The translations under genes were made by a program, and so were the position numbers. Of a stretch of DNA of 6,175 nucleotides, positions 1 to 5,775 are shown in pieces. How positions within the stretch are numbered: the stretch's first letter is position 1; every line of letters begins with the position of its first letter. A model generated the notes under the pieces. It was not told where the DNA came from, made no database searches, and saw only the letters and a program-made list of their open reading frames with translations. Source of the stretch: Thermoplasmata archaeon (lineage in GTDB: Archaea > Thermoplasmatota > Thermoplasmata > Thermoplasmatales > Thermoplasmataceae); the NCBI GenBank assembly GCA_021845155.1, contig JAKBSB010000082.1:1-6175 (forward strand), in the 5' to 3' direction.

Positions 1-2
1 TC

Positions 3-473
3 TTCTTCGAAGTGAAACGTTATTCGGCAAAGGTAAAGGAACAGATAACTACAAACAAAAAGATTTATTGCATAGATAATGGCTTTGTATATGCAAAAGG
101 ATTCAAGACTACTGAAGAAAAGGGCCGCTTGTACGAAAATCTTGTTGCAATAGAACTCAAGAGAAGAGCTTCCGAAGATGCCTTTGAATTCTATTACTGG
201 AAAAACGTGCAACAGGAAGAGATAGACTTTGTTATTGTAAAACATGGAAAGATAGCGGCATTGATGCAGGTAAGTGATGATGTATCCGGAAACAGGACAA
301 AAGAGAGGGAAGTTAGGGCCCTACTGAAAGGAAGCAAGGAACTAAAATGCACCAATCTTATAGTATTAACCGGGGATTACGAAAGCGAAGAAGAAGTAAG
401 CTGGTTCGGCATAACCGGGCGTGTTCAATTTCTCCCGCTTTGGAAGTGGCTTACAGGAACTAACCGTGTATAA
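3..473 (+). CDS. Archaeal AAA-type ATPase, C-terminal DUF4143 / PD-(D/E)XK-like domain (5' end outside window)
   Basis: This is the last ~156 codons of a larger gene that enters from the left edge. The frame is open to the edge (FFEVKRYS...), so the GTG at 12 is an internal valine, not a start. The fragment matches the C-terminal domain of the ATPase family with an AAA_14 core followed by DUF4143. It has a VKEQ..NKKIYCIDNGF segment, then YENLVAIELKRR, a YYW strand, EEIDFVIVKHGKIAALMQVS and the closing PLWKWL motif. Numbered from base 3, E45, D75 and Q89 sit where the acidic/Q residues of a PD-(D/E)XK-like fold are found; Q in the last position is common in this family. The P-loop lies upstream of the window. 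The cellular role of these ATPases is poorly known, and they are often found in accessory regions. The gene ends with TAA and converges on the minus-strand toxin-antitoxin operon. The family call is firm and the function is not. Confidence 0.85.
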   Translation, partial: FFEVKRYSAKVKEQITTNKKIYCIDNGFVYAKGFKTTEEKGRLYENLVAIELKRRASEDAFEFYYWKNVQQEEIDFVIVKHGKIAALMQVSDDVSGNRTKEREVRALLKGSKELKCTNLIVLTGDYESEEEVSWFGITGRVQFLPLWKWLTGTNRV

Positions 474-540
474 GCATAGCTTTGCGACATGCGAGCATTC
501 CGTTACTAAAGCTCAACTTAAAAAGCTTTTCTCTGTGGTG

Positions 541-552
541 TATTTTTGTTTA
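541..552 (+). terminator. T-rich tract after the ATPase gene
   Basis: A short T-rich run (tatttttgttta) lies about 70 bp after the ATPase stop codon and just before the convergent minus-strand gene. Archaeal transcription often ends at U-rich tracts without a strong hairpin. A 10-bp palindrome, aaaagctttt at 521-530, sits just upstream. The call rests on composition and position only. Confidence 0.25.
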
Positions 553-559
553 ACAATCA

Positions 560-736
560 CTATACAACATAATCGACATATTCTGCTTTTCCAATAATTG
601 CCTTCCGTTTGGGAGAACCATATAAAATCCACTCCACATCAGGCGAGAGAAATGTTTCATACACTTTCCAGTTTCGGTTATTCTCTGCATAGAAGAAATT
701 GACAAGTATATCTTCAAGTTCGTTTTTCGGCATCAT
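560..736 (-). pseudogene. Truncated NTF2/SnoaL-like protein
   Basis: The reading frame gives 58 residues from the tandem ATG at 736 (MMPKNELEDI...). It resembles the N-terminal half of nuclear transport factor 2-like (SnoaL-like) proteins: a first helix (ELEDILVNFFYAENNRNW), then YETFLSPDVEWILYG and a GKAEYVDYV segment where these proteins normally run on for roughly another 50 residues of beta sheet. Here a TAG follows at once, then TGA in the same frame. I could not find the missing half in the other two frames down to about 480. I start it at 736 because a GTGAG lies 9 nt upstream and the homology begins there; a TTG start at 784 is possible and would overlap the upstream gene. It is the last gene of the relB-led operon and probably encodes no functional fold. 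It could still be expressed as a short peptide. The fold assignment is from motif memory. Confidence 0.5.
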
Positions 737-770
737 GTTTATATTCTCACGGCATGCTTTGAGATTTGGG

Positions 771-938
771 CTATAGTTCCTCAAGAAAGTCTCTAACGTT
801 CCTGATCCTACCGTTCTCGAGGTCTTCCCCGCTTCTCTCGATTTGGTCCATAATCTCCGTATCTATGAGTGTTTTAATTGTGGCGATCAAACTTTGAAGG
901 AAAGACTTAGGAATGCTATAGGTTAGCTTACTGATCAT
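771..938 (-). CDS. Small RelB-like antitoxin-type protein, third member of the toxin-antitoxin operon
   Basis: A 55-residue protein (MISKLTYSIPK...). Its last ~30 residues (DTEIMDQIERSGEDLENGRIRNVRDFLEEL region) line up without gaps with the C-terminal part of the relB product two genes upstream. Seven of 30 positions are identical in my alignment, including the central G and the final EL, and many others are similar. This acidic helix pattern (D..xxI..S.EDlenGR...) is typical of the toxin-wrapping tail of archaeal RelB-type antitoxins. The first 25 residues differ from RelB, so the DNA-binding part is lost or unrelated. I chose the ATG at 938 because AGGAAG lies 7 nt before it; ATG 944 is too close to that site. 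The start overlaps the last 11 nt of relE, which points to coupled translation. It could be a second antitoxin for RelE, or the orphaned antitoxin of another pair whose toxin was lost. Confidence 0.6.
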   Translation of the reverse strand: MISKLTYSIPKSFLQSLIATIKTLIDTEIMDQIERSGEDLENGRIRNVRDFLEEL

Positions 939-1182
939 ATACATTCTTCCTGTGTCCAATTCTTAATACCAGAACAATCAACCGTTCATTATCAAGATCC
1001 AGTATCACCCTGTAATCTCCAACCCTGAATCTGTATCCTTCTTCTCCAACCAGTCTCTTGATGTAAGCATCAGGCCTTATTCTGATTCGTTCAAGTGATG
1101 TGATTATTCTCTGCCTGGTTTCTCTATCAAGTTTTTTCAGCTGTTTGAGGGACAGGTCCGAGAAAATAACACTGTAGGTCAA
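928..1182 (-). CDS. relE: RelE/ParE-superfamily mRNA interferase-type toxin
   Basis: An 84-residue basic protein of the usual RelE length. It shows the family layout: an N-terminal strand (TYSVIFSDLSLKQLKKLD), a helical pair ending ..RIRPDAYIKRLVGEEG, then the core YRFRVGDYRVILDLD and the C-terminal strand LIVLVLRIGHRKNVYD. R51, R53, R58, R78 and Y82 are the positions that in RelE proteins contact RNA or act in ribosome-dependent mRNA cleavage. The start is TTG at 1182. There is no internal methionine to use instead, and TTG forms a TTGA overlap with the relB stop codon, so translation is probably coupled to the antitoxin. In this family the toxin is held inactive by RelB wrapped around it, and the complex represses the operon. 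Nothing in the sequence suggests it is broken. Whether it cleaves mRNA or targets gyrase (ParE-like) cannot be told from sequence. Confidence 0.88.
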   Translation of the reverse strand: MTYSVIFSDLSLKQLKKLDRETRQRIITSLERIRIRPDAYIKRLVGEEGYRFRVGDYRVILDLDNERLIVLVLRIGHRKNVYDQ

Positions 1183-1397
1183 AGTTCCAGTTCCTTCTTG
1201 ACATCTTCAAGAGTATGATATTTGCCCTCCCTGATTTCCTGTCTGGCCTGGGCTATTTCTCTCTTGGTCTCTTCATCAAGCTCCTGGGAATCTTCCACAA
1301 GATCCCAGATGACTTCTTCGTAAGTTTCCTTTTCATAGATCTTGCGCTTTGCCAATTCTTTTTGCAATTTCTCGCTTACCTGTATTGTCGTAGGCAT
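1179..1397 (-). CDS. relB: RelB-type antitoxin
   Basis: A 72-residue protein (MPTTIQVSEKLQKEL...) of the archaeal RelB/DUF7557-like type that regularly precedes relE. Residues 1-14 form the ribbon strand and start of helix of a ribbon-helix-helix-like DNA-binding unit. TYEEVIWDLVEDSQ (25-38) continues the dimerisation and helical part. The acidic tail DEETKREIAQARQEIREGKYHTLEDVKKEL (41-70) is the toxin-neutralising segment. The ATG at 1397 is preceded by GTGAT with 5 nt spacing, a good archaeal Shine-Dalgarno site. The gene overlaps relE by 4 nt and is first in the operon, so it should be made in excess of the toxin. A palindromic operator lies directly upstream and probably binds RelB or the RelBE complex. 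Confidence 0.87.
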   Translation of the reverse strand: MPTTIQVSEKLQKELAKRKIYEKETYEEVIWDLVEDSQELDEETKREIAQARQEIREGKYHTLEDVKKELEL

Positions 1398-1402
1398 TTA
1401 GA

Positions 1403-1407
1403 ATCAC
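1403..1407 (-). promoter_or_regulatory. Ribosome-binding site of relB
   Basis: GTGAT on the minus strand matches the core of the archaeal Shine-Dalgarno sequence (GGTGAT) and is followed by a 5-nt spacer (TCTAA) and the relB ATG. It shows that the relB transcript has a leader and supports the start at 1397. Confidence 0.6.
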
Positions 1408-1433
1408 TATACCATATTATAATTTATTATAGT
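1406..1433. promoter_or_regulatory. Near-palindromic operator of the relBE operon
   Basis: A 28-bp inverted repeat with outer arms actata...tatagt and centre attataat; 22 of 28 positions are symmetric by direct comparison with its reverse complement. It sits between the TATA-like box and the relB RBS, so a bound dimer would cover the expected transcription start. This is the usual place and form of a toxin-antitoxin autoregulatory site. The region is very AT-rich, which raises the chance of accidental symmetry, but the perfect 6-bp outer arms and 8-bp core argue for a real operator. Confidence 0.5.
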
Positions 1434-1441
1434 ATTTATAA
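1433..1441 (-). promoter_or_regulatory. TATA-like box of the relBE operon
   Basis: TTATAAATA on the minus strand resembles the archaeal box A. It lies 36 bp before the relB start codon, which would place transcription initiation near 1411-1414 and give a leader of about 15 nt containing the GTGAT site. A second TATA-like stretch in the centre of the palindrome (about 1415-1424) is an alternative, but would put the start too close to the ATG for the RBS to be transcribed. Confidence 0.45.
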
Positions 1442-1490
1442 CTTATGCTCCACATTCGAGAAAATTCCTTAATATTTTCATGCGATTGCA

Positions 1491-1625
1491 AGCATTCCCT
1501 TAAAACATTAAGCAAATCCCGACCAGTAAAAAATACTAAATCAAGATTATTAAGAGCTGACATACTCCCACAGCTAAAACAGTGGATCAAATTTCAATCG
1601 CCAAAAATGATCGATTTCACATGCC
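1491..1625. mobile_element. Possible insertion-sequence end remnant with degenerate tandem repeats
   Basis: Two pairs of degenerate direct repeats lie here: agcattccc (1491-1499) with agcaaatccc (1511-1520), period 20, and gatcaaatttcaatcgcc (1585-1602) with gatcgatttcacatgcc (1609-1625), period 24. Multiple ~20-bp terminal repeats of the form tggatcaaatttc... are a habit of IS21-family elements. No transposase gene or recognisable fragment is present, so at most this is a decayed end or a junction of two ends. It fills most of the gene-free stretch between the SWIM gene and relB. Identification is by resemblance only. Confidence 0.22.
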
Positions 1626-1627
1626 GT

Positions 1628-1774
1628 TTACAACCGATTCTTCGGCACCAATATATTGGGATTCAGAGGTTTTAGAATTCCCGGTTTTCCGGTGAGCATT
1701 ACTATTCCCATTACAATCTGTTTCTTTCCTCTTGTTGCAGAATTACTCAATAAAACGGGAACCTTATCCTCCAT
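1628..1774 (-). CDS. Unrecognised 48-residue ORF
   Basis: The frame from ATG 1774 gives a basic 48-residue peptide (MEDKVPVLLSNSATRGKKQI...) ending TAA at 1628. It starts 78 bp after the SWIM gene on the same strand, but there is no proper RBS: the AGGA before the ATG is only 1 nt away. It matches no family I recognise. The amino-acid make-up (VMLTGKPGILKPLNPNILVP) is protein-like, so it may be the decayed end of an older gene. A second open frame on the same strand, ending near 1741 (TGA), overlaps it and reads LELKPYMPPVHYDLTASN, which could be a frame-shifted part of the same relic. The rest of the 1441-1852 stretch, apart from the repeats at 1491-1625, holds nothing I can name. Confidence 0.22.
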   Translation of the reverse strand: MEDKVPVLLSNSATRGKKQIVMGIVMLTGKPGILKPLNPNILVPKNRL

Positions 1775-1852
1775 TTCCTGGAATTTGATGCTGTGAGATC
1801 ATAGTGGACCGGTGGCATGTAAGGCTTAAGCTCCAATTTTCCCCTATATTCC

Positions 1853-2716
1853 TTACGATTGGGTGATCTTTTTGAGGCTATCCCGAATATTTGTATAGTA
1901 TCCTTCCAGGATAGAAGCCACTAAAGGATCAGACATTTCATCGGTTGGAGGAAATTTCTTCAGAGGAGAGATTGGCACAGTATTCTGGTAATTAGAAATA
2001 TTAATCGAGAGAGGATCAGTATGCCAGAACCTGTAGAGTGATTCATCGCTCATCCCCGAGTCCGACAGACTGTCACTTTTCTCATTCAAACCTTGCGTTT
2101 CAGATCCATAAAGTGCCTTCACAATCTCGTTCCTAGATTTCCCACGAAGTTGAAGAATCATCATTGGATCCGTGTCCAGATTATACGCAAAAACGTAAAA
2201 AGTAGCAGATATGTGTTTGCACGGCGTAGCATAATCAGGACAGGAACAATTCATCTCTATTTCCCTGGAGGTTTTCGGGAACAGTGTATATTCCTCTTTG
2301 GAGAATACGTTTTCAAGCTCAGGAGGAACCTCACCGGCAAGGAGCTGGGAAACCATCTCAGTGTTGCTCCTAAGGTAAGTTATGATTTTTGCCCATGCCT
2401 CATCCGGAATGATTGGTACCTTGATTGTTATCTTATAAGGAGTGGATCTTGATCCCTGCACCTTGGATTCAATTAATCCTGGTTTGACACTGATTGAGAG
2501 TACCTGTCCGGATCTGGCATAGCTACGCCCCCTCTGGAGCCTGTTGCTCCAACCATAGTGATCCAGAATGGAAATTATGCGCTTCGACCACCACTTCTGG
2601 GCAATTTCACCGCCCCTGGATTTCACCTGCATTCCACCCTTTGTCTCTATACGTGATGTCCTTGGGTATGAAGGATATGAACCATAATTGTCTCCATAAT
2701 ACTTGCGTTTGGGCAT
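1853..2716 (-). CDS. SWIM zinc-finger protein, partner of the SNF2 ATPase
   Basis: A 287-residue protein with a clear SWIM zinc finger at residues 157-168: CSCPDYATPCKH, i.e. CxCx6CxH, with ligands C157, C159, C166 and H168. The N-terminus (1-45) is rich in Y, S, R and K and probably flexible. Residues 42-110 (WWSKRIISILDHYGWSNRLQRGRSYARSGQVLSISVKPG...) are the conserved block that precedes SWIM in proteins found next to prokaryotic SNF2 genes. The tail after about 205 is low in conserved features. SWIM domains bind DNA or protein. The ATG at 2716 overlaps the SNF2 stop codon by 1 nt (TAATG), and GGAGG lies 10 nt upstream, so the two proteins are very likely made together and act as a complex. 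No catalytic domain is visible. It is the last gene of the operon, and no strong terminator follows. Confidence 0.87.
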   Translation of the reverse strand: MPKRKYYGDNYGSYPSYPRTSRIETKGGMQVKSRGGEIAQKWWSKRIISILDHYGWSNRLQRGRSYARSGQVLSISVKPGLIESKVQGSRSTPYKITIKVPIIPDEAWAKIITYLRSNTEMVSQLLAGEVPPELENVFSKEEYTLFPKTSREIEMNCSCPDYATPCKHISATFYVFAYNLDTDPMMILQLRGKSRNEIVKALYGSETQGLNEKSDSLSDSGMSDESLYRFWHTDPLSINISNYQNTVPISPLKKFPPTDEMSDPLVASILEGYYTNIRDSLKKITQS

Positions 2717-5700
2717 TACTGATCATCCTCCCACATCTGATCCCTCCTCAATGAGAAAACTTCCTTTAAATCCGAGCCGGAGAGAGAAGTTATCCATGAC
2801 TCATCAGAGGCAGCAACTATCTTGTTCCTCAGGGTGCTCTTACCCTCTATGATCTCGTCTATTTTTTCCTCTATGGTTCCAGTGGAAACGAATTTATACA
2901 CATTCACGTTCTTTGACTGCCCAATTCTGTAAGCCCTGTCCGTGGCTTGGTCTTCCACGGAGGGATTCCACCACCTGTCAAAGTGTATCACATTGGAAGC
3001 CGCCGTAAGGTTGATTCCAAACCCACCCGCCTTTACTGAAATGATGAAAACCATGGGTCCTCCTGGCTCCTGGAACCTCCTCACCATCTGCTCCCTAATA
3101 CCTCTTGGAGTGCTTCCGCTCAAGAACATGGCCTCATGATTCAGTCTTTTCATGACGTTCTCCTTGATTATCTTCCCCGTTTCAACGTATTGTGTGAAGA
3201 TCAATACTTTTTCGTTGTCTTCAAGAATCTCGTTCAGCATTTCCAGGAGCCTGAGCATTTTCTGTGATCGTTCAATGCGTATATCCAGATCTCCAGAAAC
3301 CAGTGAAGGGTGATCCAGGAGACGCTTCAATTTGGTTATTGTGGCAAGAATGATCCCTTTCTTTGCAATGCCATCCTTATTTTTCAATGAAGAAATCATA
3401 CCCTCCACAGACGCCTGATACAACGTGGCCTGTTCCTTCGTGATTGGCACGAAAACTTTCATCTCATTCTTTTCGGGCAGATCGGATATGATCTTTTTGT
3501 CAGTTTTCACCCTCCTGAGAATGAATGGGTTCACAAGCCTGTTGAGCTTGGATGATGCTTCGTTGCTCTTCTCACGTTCAATTGGAAGTGTAAATCTTTG
3601 CCTAAAACTGTTTTCGTTGCCCAGGAATCCAGGATTGATAAATTCAAATATGGAACGAAGATCGTCGAGCCTGTTTTCTATGGGTGTGCCCGTCATGGCA
3701 ATTCTGAACTCCGCCTGAAGTGAGCGGATGGCCTTGCTCTGTTTTGTTCCATAATTCTTGATTGCCTGAGCTTCGTCCGCAATTATACCATCCCACCTTA
3801 CCTTCGACAGGAAATCCTGATCCTTGGTGAGAAGAGAATATGATGTCAACACCAGATCGTACTCGGGAACCACATTGATGAAATCGTTTTCATTGGCCCT
3901 CATTGTGCCATGATGGACAAGAAATTTCAGTTTGGGCGTAAACTTCCCGATCTCATGCACCCAGTTGCTTATGACGGATGTTGGGCATACAACCAGCGTC
4001 ACACCCTTCTGCCCGGATTTCTTCCTGTTCTGGAGGAAAGCCAAAATCTGAATGGTTTTCCCAAGACCCATGTCGTCGGCGAGACAGCAACCCAGACCCA
4101 CATCTACCATGAACTTGATCCATGAAACTCCATGCTTCTGGTATTCCCTCAATGATCCCTTGAAACCTGCAGGAACAGGAAATTCCGATACTCTTGATTT
4201 TCCTTCAATCAGGTCTCCTACCCATCCCTCTCCTTGAATGTCAACCACGGGAATTGAATCCTGATCAGTTCCCATTGAGAGCAATTCTACAAGAGGTACC
4301 TTGTTCTTCCTTGTCTTAAGCAACTTCAGAATTCTGCTGAGTCTTTCCCTGTCAATCTCGATCCACTTTTTACCAATCTGGACGAGAGGTGATTTCAACC
4401 TTGACAATTTATCCAGTTCAGACTCAGAAATTATCTCACCGTCAAGCACTATTTCGAGGTCGTATGAAACGAGGGCCTGAAGCCCAACCTTCCCAGTTCC
4501 GACATTGGGGGAGGGCTTAGCGGTGACCTTAAGGCCTAACCGACCTCTGTTCTTCCCCCACCAGTCAGGAAACAGGACGCCAAATCCCGCAGATGAAAGG
4601 GGAACACTGTAGTTGTTCAGAAGATCGTAAACCTCTTCTGGATGTAGAGTTAGTTGGGATGGGGCTGGAACCATCAGGCTCTTCCTGATGAGAGGATAAA
4701 CAGCCTGAGCAGTGCCTATTGCCTGCAAAAGAAACTCCTCTGGATATTCAGTGAATTTCCTTATTATTGTGCTTGCTTCAGTTCGATGGCCTTTCCAGAC
4801 GTCCTCCACGGGCAGGATCAGGCTTGGGTCACTCTTGGATTGGAGCATGAATTTCAGGACCCACTCCACATCGTCATTATCAGGGGGTATCAGGTTGAAC
4901 GCAAGTCTCATTGGGAATTCCGATGCGCTTTGGATTCTTCTTGCCCAGCCGGAAATCTTCTGGATGGATAGGCTTCTATTATAAGAGAATGTAGAGTTTT
5001 CCCTGGATAGGGACAGTGCCCACAACATAACGTCGGAGGCGTGCCTGATATCAATTCCTGAGACTGAAGACGCCAATAACTTCCTAGCTGTCTTATCTAT
5101 AACCGTTGCAAAGAAATTCCTGAGAAGAGTTTCCTCGTTCATCTTACCGTGGATGAATGCAAGGCATGAACCGGGCATGCTCCTCAAAATATTATTGAAG
5201 AGGTTCTGATCTTCAGATGTTTCGAGAACCGGCATCCATCTGGATTTTAGTTCCGCTCCCTCCTCCGAAACAGAGGGAATGAATTTCATATCCATCATTA
5301 AATTAAAAGCAAAGGCACTGGCTGACTGCCAGTATTTAAGATCTTTTCCCATGAGAATTGATCCCTGGAAGTGGGCATGTAATATGAACTCAAAAGCCTC
5401 ATGCATTTCCATACCCACTCCTGCTATCTGCCATTCCTTCATACTGATTTCAGGATCGTTTTCACCATCGTATGCACTGATCAACCCCTCCATTTCACCG
5501 GATGGGACAGGCCCTACTGGAGAGGATGGAAAGTATCCCTCGATCTTCAGATCCCTAATTTTGGAACCAGAATGAAATCCAAGTGTGGAGAGAAGCTTTT
5601 TTGTTTCTATGGCGGTGCATGAGAATGGATGTACACCTTCTTTCCTGGAACGTCTCCTGGCGGTGGTTTCTGCCCAGAAGAAGAATAACTGATCCGTTCC

Positions 5701-5772
5701 AACGATTGCATAACTTCCGTGGATCACAAAAATTTCTTGTGGGTTGTTCTTTGTAACATCAGTGGTTATCAT
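2716..5772 (-). CDS. SNF2-family DNA-dependent ATPase (helicase superfamily 2)
   Basis: A 1018-residue Swi2/Snf2-type ATPase. A C-terminal motor of about 480 residues holds all motifs: LREYQ 541-545, DDMGLGKT (motif I) 566-573, VVCPTSVISNW (Ia) 594-604, DEAQ (II) 666-669, MTGTPIEN (III) 693-700, VLIFTQY (IV) 856-862, AGGFGINLTAA (V) 915-925 and DQATDRAYRIGQ (VI) 941-952. WWNP at 934-937 precedes motif VI as in HepA/RapA-like members. Residues ~365-505 (LFPDWWGKNRGRLGLKV..., IEIDRERLSRILKLL) fit the SNF2_assoc/DUF3670 domain. Residues 1-360 form a large N-terminal region of unknown fold. Such enzymes use ATP to translocate on duplex DNA and remodel bound proteins; they do not usually unwind strands. 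The ATG at 5772 follows the upstream stop by 3 nt with AGGAAAG about 7 nt ahead. All catalytic residues are intact, so the protein should be active. Its target in the cell is unknown. Confidence 0.95.
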   Translation of the reverse strand: MITTDVTKNNPQEIFVIHGSYAIVGTDQLFFFWAETTARRRSRKEGVHPFSCTAIETKKLLSTLGFHSGSKIRDLKIEGYFPSSPVGPVPSGEMEGLISAYDGENDPEISMKEWQIAGVGMEMHEAFEFILHAHFQGSILMGKDLKYWQSASAFAFNLMMDMKFIPSVSEEGAELKSRWMPVLETSEDQNLFNNILRSMPGSCLAFIHGKMNEETLLRNFFATVIDKTARKLLASSVSGIDIRHASDVMLWALSLSRENSTFSYNRSLSIQKISGWARRIQSASEFPMRLAFNLIPPDNDDVEWVLKFMLQSKSDPSLILPVEDVWKGHRTEASTIIRKFTEYPEEFLLQAIGTAQAVYPLIRKSLMVPAPSQLTLHPEEVYDLLNNYSVPLSSAGFGVLFPDWWGKNRGRLGLKVTAKPSPNVGTGKVGLQALVSYDLEIVLDGEIISESELDKLSRLKSPLVQIGKKWIEIDRERLSRILKLLKTRKNKVPLVELLSMGTDQDSIPVVDIQGEGWVGDLIEGKSRVSEFPVPAGFKGSLREYQKHGVSWIKFMVDVGLGCCLADDMGLGKTIQILAFLQNRKKSGQKGVTLVVCPTSVISNWVHEIGKFTPKLKFLVHHGTMRANENDFINVVPEYDLVLTSYSLLTKDQDFLSKVRWDGIIADEAQAIKNYGTKQSKAIRSLQAEFRIAMTGTPIENRLDDLRSIFEFINPGFLGNENSFRQRFTLPIEREKSNEASSKLNRLVNPFILRRVKTDKKIISDLPEKNEMKVFVPITKEQATLYQASVEGMISSLKNKDGIAKKGIILATITKLKRLLDHPSLVSGDLDIRIERSQKMLRLLEMLNEILEDNEKVLIFTQYVETGKIIKENVMKRLNHEAMFLSGSTPRGIREQMVRRFQEPGGPMVFIISVKAGGFGINLTAASNVIHFDRWWNPSVEDQATDRAYRIGQSKNVNVYKFVSTGTIEEKIDEIIEGKSTLRNKIVAASDESWITSLSGSDLKEVFSLRRDQMWEDDQ

Positions 5773-5775
5773 ACC

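Noticed and set aside
1215..1472. Plus-strand ORF antisense to relB and its promoter
   Set aside because: It is a shadow of relB, has no RBS and runs through the relB operator; the hydrophobic, F-rich composition is typical of the antisense of acidic/lysine-rich coding sequence.
1445..1675. Plus-strand ORF of 76 codons in the gene-poor stretch
   Set aside because: No RBS, no recognisable motif, and it runs through the degenerate repeats and the end of the minus-strand 48-codon ORF.
1675..1692. Short inverted repeat ccgg-tttt-ccgg, considered as a terminator hairpin after the SWIM gene
   Set aside because: The stem is only 4 bp, no T-run follows on the minus strand, and it lies inside the 48-codon ORF.
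2093..5622. Several plus-strand ORFs of 60-120 codons antisense to the SWIM and SNF2 genes
   Set aside because: All lie inside strongly supported minus-strand genes and contain no family motif; they are by-products of the coding strand.
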